Numbered from the stretch's first letter, positions 7,747 to 16,084 are shown. The stretch is DNA of 40,241 nt from Anaerophaga thermohalophila str. Valhall (GCF_000250735.1 NZ_AHZV01000220.1:1-40241), one strand, 5' to 3'. A program made the numbers and translations. The notes: generated by a model from the sequence alone, not told the origin.

Positions 7747-7805
7747 GTTTTAAATTTTTGCATCCTCATTAACAATGAGTTAACTCCGGTACAAAAATTT
7801 AAAAC
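7747..7805. promoter_or_regulatory. nested inverted repeat upstream of hydB
   Basis: GTTTTAAATTTTTG (7747-7760) is the perfect complement of CAAAAATTTAAAAC (7792-7805). The 31-base interval contains a second dyad, CTCATT-aac-AATGAG (7765-7779). The structure ends 65 bases before the hydB ATG. It may be an operator bound by a dimeric regulator, an attenuator, or a weak terminator for the sensory genes. It is AT-rich and lacks a GC stem followed by a T run, so an intrinsic terminator is less likely. Confidence 0.55.
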
Positions 7806-7870
7806 GCCTTGATTTTGACAAAAATATGCTTTTTATACCGCACTCATAAATTCAAATCCAAAATATTGCT

Positions 7871-9664
7871 ATGGCCAAATATAAAAATCATATTCTTGTT
7901 TGTGGAGGTACCGGTTGCCGGGCTTCCCAAAGCGAAGCCATTGCTGCCAACCTTCAAAAAGCTGTTGATGAAAACAATTTGGGGAATGACGTTCAGGTAG
8001 TAAAAACAGGTTGCTTTGGTTTCTGTGAAAAGGGTCCGGTTATAAAAATGGTACCCGATAATACTTTTTACGTCCATGTGGCCCCCGAGGATGCCGAAGA
8101 GTTGGTTTTGGAGCATCTGGTGAAAGGACGGAAAGTTGAACGTTTATTGTACATCGATCCCGAAACCAAAGCACCGGTGAGTGACTCCAGGCACATGGAT
8201 TTTTACAAAAAGCAGTTGAGAATCGCTTTAAGAAACTGCGGTTTCATCGATCCCGAGAATATTGATGAATACATTGCGCGGGATGGTTACAGTGCTTTGG
8301 GAACTGTTCTGGAGAAAATGTCCCCCGAAGAGGCAATAAAAGTCGTTAAGGATTCCGGTCTCAGGGGACGCGGCGGGGGAGGCTTCCCTACCGGCCTGAA
8401 ATGGGAGCTGACCTACAAATCAGAATCTGATCAGAAATATGTGGTTTGTAACGCCGATGAAGGTGACCCTGGCGCTTTTATGGACCGTTCGATTCTGGAA
8501 GGAGATCCGCATTCCGTATTGGAAGCAATGGCCATTTGCGGCTATTGTATTGGTGCCGATACAGGTCTGATATACATCCGTGCAGAATATCCACTGGCCA
8601 TTAAACGGCTTAAGATTGCCATAGACCAGGCCAGGGAATACGGTTTGCTCGGTAAGGATATATTCGGTTCGGGCTTTGATTTTGATGTCAGTATCCGCTA
8701 TGGTGCCGGTGCTTTTGTGTGTGGCGAGGAAACAGCACTGATTCATTCGATGGAAGGTATGCGCGGAGAACCTACCGTGAAACCGCCTTTCCCGGCACAG
8801 AGCGGATATAAGGGAAAGCCAACCAATGTGAACAATGTTGAAACGTTTGCTAATATTCCTGCCATTTTCCTTAAAGGAGCCGAATGGTTCAACAAAATAG
8901 GTACTGAGAAAAGTGCGGGAACAAAAGTTTTTGCGCTGGCCGGTAAAGTAAATAATGTCGGCCTCATTGAAGTACCGATGGGTACAACGCTGAGAGAGGT
9001 AATATTTGACATTGGCGGCGGCATAAAAGGAGGAAAGAAATTTAAAGCGGTTCAAACAGGAGGGCCTTCCGGGGGATGCCTGACAGAGAATCACCTGGAT
9101 TTGCCCATCGATTATGATACTCTGCTGGCGAGTGGATCAATGATGGGATCGGGTGGTATGATTGTGATGGATGAGGATGACTGTATGGTTTCTGTCGCTA
9201 AATTCTATCTTGATTTCACGGTTGAGGAAAGCTGTGGTAAATGTACGCCATGTCGGGTTGGGAATAAACGACTATATGAGTTACTCGACAAGATTACTCT
9301 GGGTAAAGCTGAAGAGGGTGATCTTACCCTTCTCCGAAATCTTGCAAATGTAATCAAGGATACTGCACTTTGCGGGTTGGGGCAGACATCGCCAAACCCG
9401 GTACTATCTACTATGGATAATTTCCCGGAAGAATATGAGGCCCACGTGAAAGATGGAAAATGTCCGGCAGGACAGTGCCGGGCTCTTATGCAGTATGTCA
9501 TCGACCAAAACCTGTGTGTTGGATGTACTCTGTGTTCCCGGGTTTGTCCGGTTGATGCCATTTCGGGAGAGAAGAAGATGCCGCACTTTATCGACAGCTC
9601 TGTTTGCATCAAATGCGGGGCATGTATGGAGAAATGTAAATTTGGAGCCATCAGTGTTCAGTAA
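7871..9664 (+). CDS. hydB: bifurcating [FeFe]-hydrogenase subunit HydB (NuoF-like, flavin/NAD site)
   Basis: A 597-residue cytoplasmic flavoprotein. Its N-terminal thioredoxin-like [2Fe-2S] domain has C11, C16, C48 and C52. The NuoF core has the FMN/NAD Gly-rich loop GRGGGGFPTG (166-175) and NADEGDPGAFMDR. An SLBB region follows, then the NuoF [4Fe-4S] motif ESCGKCTPCR (C455, C458, C461). A C-terminal dicluster ferredoxin ends the protein (CVGCTLCSRVCP and CIKCGACMEKC). Length and domain order match HydB of trimeric group A3 enzymes, which couple H2 with NAD(H) and ferredoxin. The 168-base gap upstream holds a nested inverted repeat, so it may have its own promoter. hydA follows after 33 bases. 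Confidence 0.95.
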   Translation: MAKYKNHILVCGGTGCRASQSEAIAANLQKAVDENNLGNDVQVVKTGCFGFCEKGPVIKMVPDNTFYVHVAPEDAEELVLEHLVKGRKVERLLYIDPETKAPVSDSRHMDFYKKQLRIALRNCGFIDPENIDEYIARDGYSALGTVLEKMSPEEAIKVVKDSGLRGRGGGGFPTGLKWELTYKSESDQKYVVCNADEGDPGAFMDRSILEGDPHSVLEAMAICGYCIGADTGLIYIRAEYPLAIKRLKIAIDQAREYGLLGKDIFGSGFDFDVSIRYGAGAFVCGEETALIHSMEGMRGEPTVKPPFPAQSGYKGKPTNVNNVETFANIPAIFLKGAEWFNKIGTEKSAGTKVFALAGKVNNVGLIEVPMGTTLREVIFDIGGGIKGGKKFKAVQTGGPSGGCLTENHLDLPIDYDTLLASGSMMGSGGMIVMDEDDCMVSVAKFYLDFTVEESCGKCTPCRVGNKRLYELLDKITLGKAEEGDLTLLRNLANVIKDTALCGLGQTSPNPVLSTMDNFPEEYEAHVKDGKCPAGQCRALMQYVIDQNLCVGCTLCSRVCPVDAISGEKKMPHFIDSSVCIKCGACMEKCKFGAISVQ

Positions 9665-9697
9665 CCAGATTGATAATCATTGAAAAAAATAAAAGGA

Positions 9698-11470
9698 ATG
9701 AACTTAGTTAAACTAACTATAGATAATAAGCCGGTTGTGGTGGAACAGGGAACTACCATTCTGGAGGCCGCCAAATCTATCGGTATCAAGATTCCGTCGT
9801 TGTGTTATATGAAAATGGACGACATGAATTTTGAAAATAAGCCCGGTGGTTGCAGGGTTTGTGTTGTGGAAGTTGAAGGACGCCGTAATCTTGCGCCTGC
9901 CTGTAAAACAGAATGCCTTGAGGGAATGGTTGTTAAAACGCATACGGTCAGAGTAATCAATGCAAGGCGTACAGTTATGGAACTGATCCTTTCCGATCAC
10001 CCTGCCGAGTGTCTGACTTGTGCTAAATCAGGAGAATGCGAACTGCAGGACCTGGCACAAAATCTTGGCATCAGGGAAATTCACTACACCGGAGAGCAGT
10101 CGCATTACAAAGGAGACCGGTCTCCGGCAATCATACGCGAGATGGATAAATGTATCATGTGTCGCCGGTGTGAAACAGCCTGTAACGAAGTGCAGACAGT
10201 GGGCGTTTTGTCGGCTGTCAATCGCGGTTTCGAGTCGGTTGTGGCGCCTGCCTTCGAAATGGACCTTGATCATTCGGTTTGTACATATTGTGGTCAGTGT
10301 GTGGCTGTTTGCCCTACTGGAGCGTTGACCGAACGTGACTATACCTGGAAAGTGATAGAAGCACTGGTTGATCCGAATAAAACCGTGGTGGTTCAGACTG
10401 CACCGGCCGTCAGGGCAGCGTTGGGAGAATCATTCGGAATGGAACCCGGCACTCTGGTTACCGGTAAGATGGTGGCCGCATTGAGAAAACTGGGATTCGA
10501 CTACGTGTTTGATACCGATTTTGCTGCCGATTTGACGATTATGGAAGAAGGAACCGAATTCCTCGATCGGCTTACACGTCATTTAAACGGGGATAAGAGT
10601 GTTAAATTGCCTATTCTTACCAGTTGCTGCCCTGGTTGGGTCAAATTTTTCGAACATCAGTTTCCGGAGATGATTGATATTCCTTCCACAGCAAAATCAC
10701 CTCAGCAGATGTTTGGTGCCATAGCAAAATCTTACTTTGCAAAGAAGCTTGATAAAAAACGTGAAGACCTTGTGGTGGTTTCGGTAATGCCTTGCCTGGC
10801 CAAGAAATATGAATGTACACGCGAGGAGTTCTCCGTGAATGGAGATGCAGATGTTAATGTATCCGTTACCACACGTGAACTGGCTCAGCTCATCCGTAAT
10901 GCCAATATTGATTTTGCTTCACTTACCGATGAGGAATTTGATCAGCCTCTCGGAGAATCGACAGGCGCCGGAGTTATTTTCGGAACAACAGGTGGCGTGA
11001 TTGAAGCTGCTGTACGTTCTGCTTATGAATTGCATACCGGGAAACATCTTGAAAAGGTTGAATTTAATGAGCTCAGGGGAATGGAAGGTTCAAGGAAAGC
11101 AACCGTCGATTTTGACGGCATGAAACTTAACATCGGTATTGCGCATGGATTGGGCAATGCCCGTAAGTTGTTGGAAGATGTGAAATCAGGAAAGTCGGAT
11201 TTCCATGCTATTGAAATAATGGCTTGTCCGGGCGGATGTATAGGTGGAGGTGGACAGCCTTATCATCATGGCAATGTTGATATATTGAAGAAACGTCAAC
11301 GGGCCATCTATGAAGAAGATGCCGGAAAACCCATACGCAAGTCGCACGAAAATCCGTTCATACAGGAACTCTATAAAGAGTTTCTCGGAAAACCGCTCAG
11401 CGACCTGTCGCATGAACTGTTGCACACCCACTATTTCGATCGAAAGAAAAAAGTGGAGATTGAAGAATAA
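9698..11470 (+). CDS. hydA: catalytic [FeFe]-hydrogenase subunit HydA (group A3)
   Basis: A 590-residue catalytic subunit. From the N terminus: a [2Fe-2S] domain (C36, C52, C55, C69), a His-ligated cluster (H101, C105, C108, C114), a dicluster ferredoxin (C152, C155, C158, C162; C195, C198, C201, C205) and an intact H domain. The H-cluster signatures are complete: TSCCPGW (C310 relay, C311 ligand), MPCLAKKYE (C366) and MACPGGCIGGGGQP (C510, C514), so it should be active. A small-subunit region with a His-containing tail follows. ATG 9698 is preferred over TTG 9680 because it starts the 2Fe-2S fold directly. With HydB and HydC it should reversibly make H2 from NADH plus reduced ferredoxin. Confidence 0.96.
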   Translation: MNLVKLTIDNKPVVVEQGTTILEAAKSIGIKIPSLCYMKMDDMNFENKPGGCRVCVVEVEGRRNLAPACKTECLEGMVVKTHTVRVINARRTVMELILSDHPAECLTCAKSGECELQDLAQNLGIREIHYTGEQSHYKGDRSPAIIREMDKCIMCRRCETACNEVQTVGVLSAVNRGFESVVAPAFEMDLDHSVCTYCGQCVAVCPTGALTERDYTWKVIEALVDPNKTVVVQTAPAVRAALGESFGMEPGTLVTGKMVAALRKLGFDYVFDTDFAADLTIMEEGTEFLDRLTRHLNGDKSVKLPILTSCCPGWVKFFEHQFPEMIDIPSTAKSPQQMFGAIAKSYFAKKLDKKREDLVVVSVMPCLAKKYECTREEFSVNGDADVNVSVTTRELAQLIRNANIDFASLTDEEFDQPLGESTGAGVIFGTTGGVIEAAVRSAYELHTGKHLEKVEFNELRGMEGSRKATVDFDGMKLNIGIAHGLGNARKLLEDVKSGKSDFHAIEIMACPGGCIGGGGQPYHHGNVDILKKRQRAIYEEDAGKPIRKSHENPFIQELYKEFLGKPLSDLSHELLHTHYFDRKKKVEIEE

Positions 11471-11473
11471 GTT

Positions 11474-11590
11474 TTTAGTAGATAGTGGATAGTGGATAGT
11501 TTTTAGTGGATAGTTTTTAGTGGATAGTTTTTAACAATCTAACAATCTAACATCTAAATATCTTTAATCTGATAATCTAATGATCTGTTT
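11474..11590 (+). repeat. low-complexity tandem repeat between hydA and hydC
   Basis: GTTTTTAGTGGATA recurs with a 14-base period (about 2.6 units) and is preceded by shorter AGTGGAT copies. It is followed by degenerate ATCTAA-type copies (AACAATCTAACAATCTAACA and similar). It separates two genes of one enzyme complex without an obvious terminator. Its function is unknown; it may be slippage-prone spacer DNA. Confidence 0.7.
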
Positions 11591-11592
11591 TT

Positions 11593-12066
11593 ATGGCAAA
11601 AGTAAAAATACCCGATAACAAAGTTCAGGAGTTGAAGGACATTTGCAAAAGTTTTAATAACGATCCTGGCGAACTTATCAACGTTTTACATCAGGCACAG
11701 CAATTGTTTGGTTATCTTCCTGCCGAGGTTCAGGAAATCGTGGCTGATGAGATGAATGTTTCCGTTGCGCATGTATACGGTGTGGTGACATTTTATTCTT
11801 TCTTCTCCATGTTGCCTAAAGGAAAGCATCCTATTTCCATTTGTATGGGTACAGCGTGCTATGTGCGCGGAGCCGAGAAGGTACTCGACGAGTTTAAACG
11901 CCGGCTGGATGTGAAAGTGGGTGAAACAACCCCCGATGGCAAGTTTTCGTTGAGTTGTCTGCGGTGCGTCGGCGCCTGCGGACTGGCTCCCGTGGTAACC
12001 ATAGGAGAGCGGGTTTACGGGCGTGTTTCGCCTGATGATGTAAAGAAAATTCTTGACGAGTATTAG
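11593..12066 (+). CDS. hydC: bifurcating [FeFe]-hydrogenase subunit HydC (NuoE-like)
   Basis: A 157-residue NuoE-type protein with an N-terminal helical part and a thioredoxin-like [2Fe-2S] domain. Ligands are C84 and C89 (CMGTAC), and C125 and C129 (CVGAC). The motif VYGVVTFYSFF is typical of NuoE/HoxE proteins. It passes electrons between NADH/FMN in HydB and the rest of the trimer. The order hydB-hydA-hydC differs from the hydC-hydB-hydA order seen in many Firmicutes. A 122-base repeat-rich spacer precedes it. Confidence 0.95.
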   Translation: MAKVKIPDNKVQELKDICKSFNNDPGELINVLHQAQQLFGYLPAEVQEIVADEMNVSVAHVYGVVTFYSFFSMLPKGKHPISICMGTACYVRGAEKVLDEFKRRLDVKVGETTPDGKFSLSCLRCVGACGLAPVVTIGERVYGRVSPDDVKKILDEY

Positions 12067-12136
12067 GCGATTTTCTGTTTTATTTTTTCAATAACCCGGT
12101 AATCGTCGTAACTTTATAGTTTTAAAGACAAGGGTT

Positions 12137-13570
12137 ATGTCAATTTTTTATCATCCGCAAAAATACAGGATTGAAGATCGTCCCATGCAGAATTTTATTG
12201 ATTCTGATGAGATTTGGGAAATCCTGAAGAGAAATGAAAATCCCGATCCGGGACGAGTGAGGGAAGTTATTGCCCGCTCGCTGGATAAAAACAGACTGAC
12301 ACTCGATGAAACGGCCGCCTTGATCAATGCCAACACGCCCGAACTCATTGAAGAGATAAAGGAAGGTGCCCGCGAGTTGAAAGAGAGAGTATATGGAAAG
12401 CGAATTGTGCTTTTTGCGCCTCTTTATATCGGAAATTTGTGTGTCAACAATTGTGCATACTGCGGTTTCAGAACCGATAATAAGAAACAAAAACGGATTA
12501 CTTTAACACCTGAGGAAATAAGTGAGGAGGTTACTATGCTCGAAGATGCCGGGCATAAGCGGTTAATCCTTGTTTTTGGAGAGCATCCCAAATACGATGC
12601 AAAATTTATTGCCGATACCGTACGCCATGTATACAGTGTTAAACATCTTAACGGAGAGATAAGAAGGGTTAATATCAATGCCGCACCTTTCGATGTGGAT
12701 GGTTTTAAAATTGTAAAAGAAGCCGGTATCGGCACCTATCAGGTTTTTCAGGAGACTTATCATCGCGATACATATCTGAAAGTTCATCTTGGCGGGAAAA
12801 AACGTGATTTCGACTGGCGGATCACGGCGCTTGACCGTGCCCAGGAAGCCGGCATCGACGATGTGGGCATTGGTGCTCTTTTGGGACTCTACGACTGGCG
12901 GTTTGAGGTTTTGGGGCTTCTTCGGCATGTTAATCATTTCGAAGCAGTTTACAATGTTGGCCCGCATACCATTTCTTTTCCCAGGCTGAAAAAGGCATCC
13001 GGGTTTGACGCAAAACCTGAATTCGATGTTTCGGATGAAGAATTTACCCGCCTGGTGGCCATTTTGAGACTTGCTGTTCCTTACACAGGAATGATTCTTA
13101 CCGCCCGTGAACCGGCACATATCCGCGATGAGGTTTTACAATTCGGGGTGTCGCAGATTGATGGTGGAACCAACATTGAACTGAAGGGTTATACAACAAA
13201 AAATCCCGAACAAAATCTTGATCAGGAACAATTCACCATCGGTGATAACCGCACCCTGAACGAGGTGATGGACGAACTTATTGGTCATGGCTTTTTACCT
13301 TCCTTTTGCACGGCTTGTTATCGTTTAAAACGAACCGGGGAACATTTTATGGAGTTTTCTGTTCCCGGTTTCATCAAGCGCTTCTGTCAGCCCAATGCTA
13401 TGCTTACCATGGCCGAATATCTTGAAGACTATGCTCCTAAAGAGACAAAAGAAAAGGGCTACCGGCTTATCGAAGAAAATCTGAAAGATTATAAAGACGA
13501 ACAGTTCCGGGATAAACTGATAGACAGGTTGGAGCGAGTTAAAAAGGGGGAGAGGGATTTGTATTTTTAA
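12137..13570 (+). CDS. hydG: [FeFe]-hydrogenase maturase HydG (radical SAM tyrosine lyase)
   Basis: A 477-residue radical SAM enzyme. The SAM-cluster motif is CVNNCAYC (C102, C106, C109). The C-terminal auxiliary-cluster Cys are C391, C394 and C417, with C-x2-C-x22-C spacing (the last two are 22 residues apart), as in HydG and unlike ThiH. HydG splits tyrosine to CO, cyanide and p-cresol to build the Fe(CO)(CN) synthon of the H cluster. It lies 70 bases downstream of hydC; a weak promoter-like TAACTTTA is at 12109-12116. Its partners HydE and HydF are not in this window and must lie elsewhere. Confidence 0.95.
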   Translation: MSIFYHPQKYRIEDRPMQNFIDSDEIWEILKRNENPDPGRVREVIARSLDKNRLTLDETAALINANTPELIEEIKEGARELKERVYGKRIVLFAPLYIGNLCVNNCAYCGFRTDNKKQKRITLTPEEISEEVTMLEDAGHKRLILVFGEHPKYDAKFIADTVRHVYSVKHLNGEIRRVNINAAPFDVDGFKIVKEAGIGTYQVFQETYHRDTYLKVHLGGKKRDFDWRITALDRAQEAGIDDVGIGALLGLYDWRFEVLGLLRHVNHFEAVYNVGPHTISFPRLKKASGFDAKPEFDVSDEEFTRLVAILRLAVPYTGMILTAREPAHIRDEVLQFGVSQIDGGTNIELKGYTTKNPEQNLDQEQFTIGDNRTLNEVMDELIGHGFLPSFCTACYRLKRTGEHFMEFSVPGFIKRFCQPNAMLTMAEYLEDYAPKETKEKGYRLIEENLKDYKDEQFRDKLIDRLERVKKGERDLYF

Positions 13571-13596
13571 AGGAAAAATGGCCTGTTTTTTGTTAA

Positions 13597-13629
13597 TTTG
13601 TGAAATGATATAATGATTTCGTATTTTTG
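13597..13629 (+). promoter_or_regulatory. Bacteroidota-type promoter of the toxin-antitoxin cassette
   Basis: TTTG (13597-13600) and TATTTTTG (13622-13629), 21 bases apart, match the -33 TTTG and -7 TAnnTTTG consensus of the primary sigma factor of this phylum. The start codon at 13639 follows within 10 bases, so the leader would be very short. Confidence 0.5.
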
Positions 13630-13638
13630 AGAAAATGA

Positions 13639-13872
13639 ATGATTATGAGAACTATTCAACTAAATATACCAGATAGCATTGATTTGAAAGATTATGATTT
13701 TTCAATGATAATCGCTGCAAAGTTGTATGAGGATGCTAAACTTTCGGCTGGACAAGCGGCTGAAATAGTTGGGTTATCAAAAAGGGCGTTTATTGAGATG
13801 TTAGGAAAATATGGAGTTTCTGTTTTCAGTACATCGATTTCTGATTTACATTCCGATATAGCAAATGCCTAA
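13639..13872 (+). CDS. UPF0175-family antitoxin
   Basis: A 77-residue protein with a helical, winged-helix-like core, LSAGQAAEIVGLSKRAFIEM (about residues 36-55), typical of UPF0175 proteins that pair with DUF3368 toxins. It should bind and neutralise the following PIN-like protein and may autoregulate the pair. Its end overlaps the toxin start by 8 bases, the usual coupling in such modules. ATG 13639 and ATG 13645 are both possible starts. Its AT-rich codons contrast with the hydrogenase genes just upstream, consistent with acquisition by transfer. Confidence 0.8.
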   Translation: MIMRTIQLNIPDSIDLKDYDFSMIIAAKLYEDAKLSAGQAAEIVGLSKRAFIEMLGKYGVSVFSTSISDLHSDIANA

Positions 13873-14320
13873 GATTGTTATCTCAGATACCAGCACATTG
13901 ATACTCTTTCACAAGATTGATGAGTTGAGTCTTTTGCAAAAAATGTATGGAGAATTGATTACCACACCTGAGATTGCAGAGGAATTTGGAGAAGATTTGC
14001 CTGATTGGGTTAAAATTCAACCTGTTTCAGATAAAAAATATCAGGATTTTCTAGAAACACAGGTCGATTATGGAGAAGCTAGTGCAATTGCTTTAGCCAC
14101 AGAGTATGACGATGTATTATTGTTACTTGATGACTTGAAAGCTCGAAAATTAGCGACTCGATTAAAGTTCAAGATTACAGGAACGCTCGGAGTGATTCAT
14201 AGAGCAAAACAAATGTCACTTATTGACAAAGTAAAACCATTGATTGACAAATTGTTGTTGACTGATTTTAGAGTAGCTGGCAATATCGTTGATGAGATTC
14301 TGAAATTGAACAAGGAATAG
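13865..14320 (+). CDS. DUF3368 PIN-like toxin
   Basis: A 151-residue PIN-fold putative ribonuclease. Acidic residues expected at the metal site are visible: D8 in VISDTSTLI, Glu in TTPEIAEEF, Glu in DYGEASAIALA, and Asp in LLLDDLKARKLA. ITGTLGVIHRAK is a hallmark of DUF3368. It is presumably an RNA-cleaving toxin held by the UPF0175 protein. The stop codon is only 10 bases before the attC-like site at 14331, the gene-to-recombination-site distance typical of integron cassettes. Confidence 0.8.
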   Translation: MPKIVISDTSTLILFHKIDELSLLQKMYGELITTPEIAEEFGEDLPDWVKIQPVSDKKYQDFLETQVDYGEASAIALATEYDDVLLLLDDLKARKLATRLKFKITGTLGVIHRAKQMSLIDKVKPLIDKLLLTDFRVAGNIVDEILKLNKE

Positions 14321-14330
14321 ATTCCCAGCC

Positions 14331-14450
14331 ACTAACAGCCAATATAGGTAAGCGTGGTGACAGGGGTTGCGTTCAGCATCCTTTCTCCGTTTCAGCGTTT
14401 TTCATAATGGATATCCATCCCGCATACCCATATTGGCAAACCGTTAGCAG
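14331..14450 (+). other. attC-like imperfect palindrome after the toxin gene
   Basis: Arms GCCAATATAGGTA (14338-14350) and TACCCATATTGGC (14425-14437) pair at 12 of 13 positions. They are flanked outside by AAC (14334-14336) and GTT (14443-14445). Flanking AAC/GTT with inner complementary arms and an unpaired stretch on one side (AAACC before GTT) is the layout of integron attC sites. The intervening 75 bases are non-coding. No integrase gene is in the window, and the outer boxes are not perfect consensus. Confidence 0.5.
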
Positions 14451-14694
14451 CATGCAAAACAGAAACTATATATGGCTACAGATGATTTATCAAGAGAAAC
14501 CTGCGATGAAATTCTGATAGAGGCGGAGAAACTAACATATGATTTCTCCAAAACGCAAGGCCGGTACTTCAATGCGTTATAATCTGGGTGGCACAATGTG
14601 TGCCCTAATCTATCTCTTTCAGAGCTTGTTTTTTGTGACGATTACTCAGAAATTCAAAGTGGCGAATTCGACGAAAACAGATATACAACTGCAG
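14451..14694 (+). other. accessory stretch with a 36-codon ORF fragment
   Basis: The gap between the attC-like site and panE holds one short ORF at 14472-14582, starting MATDDLSRETCDEILIEAEK and stopping after 36 codons. It looks like the amino-terminal stub of a longer protein that I cannot name. It follows the palindrome by about 20 bases, where the next cassette gene would begin. The rest (14583-14694) shows nothing convincing; the longer overlapping reading frame starting at 14539 has no recognisable features. Confidence 0.35.
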
Positions 14695-15624
14695 TTAATT
14701 GGTTTTCTTTCGCGCTCGTTTTTCCATCAATAACAAAGAATAGTAAACGAATCGGTTAACAGGAACATCTACGCCTGCTTTTTCGGCCAGTTTAACAACA
14801 GTGCCGTTCTGATATTCCAGTTCCGACGGCTTTCCTTCCCAAACATCGCGTGTAAGTGATGATGTAGAATTATAGGGGAACGTGTCAATAAATGCGATGG
14901 TTTTGTCTACCAAATCGGGCTCCAGATTTATTTTTAAAGCTTTGGCAAGCATCGCAATTTCTTCAAAAAGATTGCGCATCATTTGACGCGTTTCTTTTTG
15001 TTCCCTTACTTCGCCATAAGTAGAGCGGGTAACACCAAGCAGACCGCTTACACAAATGGCCAGGAATTTTCGCCAAAGATCGGCCTGAATATCTTTAGAA
15101 ACACGAGCCTTGAACCCGGCTTCTTCAAATATTTTCTGAAGGTTGAGTACCCTTTGCGTCTGCGAGCTGTCACATTCGCCAAAAACAATAGTCGGGTCTA
15201 CCGCCAGGTGATTGATTTTTCCCGGAGCGTCAATTTTACTGATGATACGGCAAAGTCCGGAGAGCACATTTTTTGCCGGTAAAAATTCTTTAATTTCATC
15301 GCTTGCCAGTACACCATTCTGGAGTGGCAAAACCATGGTTTTCTCATCAATTATGGGCTTGAGTTGCCGTGCTATATCTTTAACCTGCCAGGCTTTTACG
15401 GCAATAATCACGAGCTCGGGTGTTTCAACTTCCGAAATTTTGTCGGTTACCTTAACCTGTTCTACAGAAAAATCACCGTTTATACTTTTTACCTGCAGTC
15501 CTTTCTTTTCTATGGCTTCTTTGTGTGCACCACGTGCAATAAAAGTAACATCATGTCCCGCAACGGCTAAACGGCCGCCAAAATAGCCGCCAACTCCGCC
15601 GGTTCCCACAATTAATGTCTTCAT
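14695..15624 (-). CDS. panE: 2-dehydropantoate 2-reductase (PanE/ApbA family)
   Basis: A 309-residue ketopantoate reductase family enzyme. An N-terminal Rossmann motif GTGGVGGYFGG (about 7-17) binds NADPH. VIIAVKAWQ contains the conserved Lys of the VK motif, LPLQNGV follows, then the catalytic Lys in DLWRKFL and the C-terminal ELEYQNGTVVKLAE segment. It would reduce 2-dehydropantoate to pantoate for coenzyme A synthesis; paralogues with other 2-keto acid substrates exist. It stands alone on the - strand, converging on the toxin-antitoxin cassette. Full length, no defects seen. Confidence 0.9.
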   Translation of the reverse strand: MKTLIVGTGGVGGYFGGRLAVAGHDVTFIARGAHKEAIEKKGLQVKSINGDFSVEQVKVTDKISEVETPELVIIAVKAWQVKDIARQLKPIIDEKTMVLPLQNGVLASDEIKEFLPAKNVLSGLCRIISKIDAPGKINHLAVDPTIVFGECDSSQTQRVLNLQKIFEEAGFKARVSKDIQADLWRKFLAICVSGLLGVTRSTYGEVREQKETRQMMRNLFEEIAMLAKALKINLEPDLVDKTIAFIDTFPYNSTSSLTRDVWEGKPSELEYQNGTVVKLAEKAGVDVPVNRFVYYSLLLMEKRARKKTN

Positions 15625-15659
15625 TTTAATTCTTTTGTGATATTTGATTGTTGGCGAAA

Positions 15660-16010
15660 CTACGAAATGTCTGGCAAAATCTCAACAATAAAGTGTCTTA
15701 CAGAGCATACCCGGATGTTTTCTTTTATCAGATAGGTGTCTGATGACGGTGTAATAATGAAATTGGCAGGTGCTCTCAAGTCTCTGAAAGCTTGTATGTT
15801 TCCCCTGGATATTTTGGGTGAGTTTGAAAATTTAATCTCTGCGCAGGCTAATGTTTTCATACCTTTTGTCAGAACTACATCAATTTCAGTTCCCTGATGC
15901 GTCCTGTAAAAGTACAGATCGATCGAAGATTTTTTTGTTGCTAATATTTGATTTATCACGAAAGCTTCCCATGAATCTCCAACAGATGGATTTCCCATAA
16001 GAGCATTCAT
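15660..16010 (-). pseudogene. remnant of a DUF4143 AAA ATPase (C-terminal domain only)
   Basis: 116 residues match only the carboxy-terminal DUF4143 part of the large AAA ATPase family common in this phylum. Recognisable segments are GNPSVGDSWEAFVINQIL, FYRTHQGTEIDVV and ACAEIKFSN. The family is normally near 380-400 residues with an amino-terminal P-loop domain, which is absent here. The ORF begins directly beside palindromic repeats at 16013-16084, as if a deletion had joined the gene's promoter region to its 3' part. It could still be translated from ATG 16010, but it would lack ATPase function. Confidence 0.75.
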
Positions 16011-16012
16011 TT

Positions 16013-16084
16013 ACCATGAAAATATAAAATAAGATTTTAAATTTTCATGGTATAATTTATATATCATCCATGAAAATTTAAAAT
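16013..16084. repeat. overlapping inverted repeats upstream of the DUF4143 remnant
   Basis: ACCATGAAAAT (16013-16023) pairs perfectly with ATTTTCATGGT (16041-16051). ATTTTAAATTTTCATGG (16034-16050) pairs perfectly over 17 bases with CCATGAAAATTTAAAAT (16068-16084). The middle arm can therefore pair with either neighbour, giving two mutually exclusive hairpins. The position fits an operator or promoter region of the truncated gene. Confidence 0.65.

Noticed and set aside
8420-9094. Long antisense ORF inside hydB
   Set aside because: It is the reverse-strand shadow of a well conserved coding region and shows no domain of its own.
12563-13120. Antisense ORF inside hydG
   Set aside because: Shadow of conserved radical SAM coding sequence; no recognisable features.
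14539-14733. Small + strand gene between the attC-like site and panE
   Set aside because: It overlaps the end of panE and the stub ORF, and its translation shows no domain or plausible start signal.
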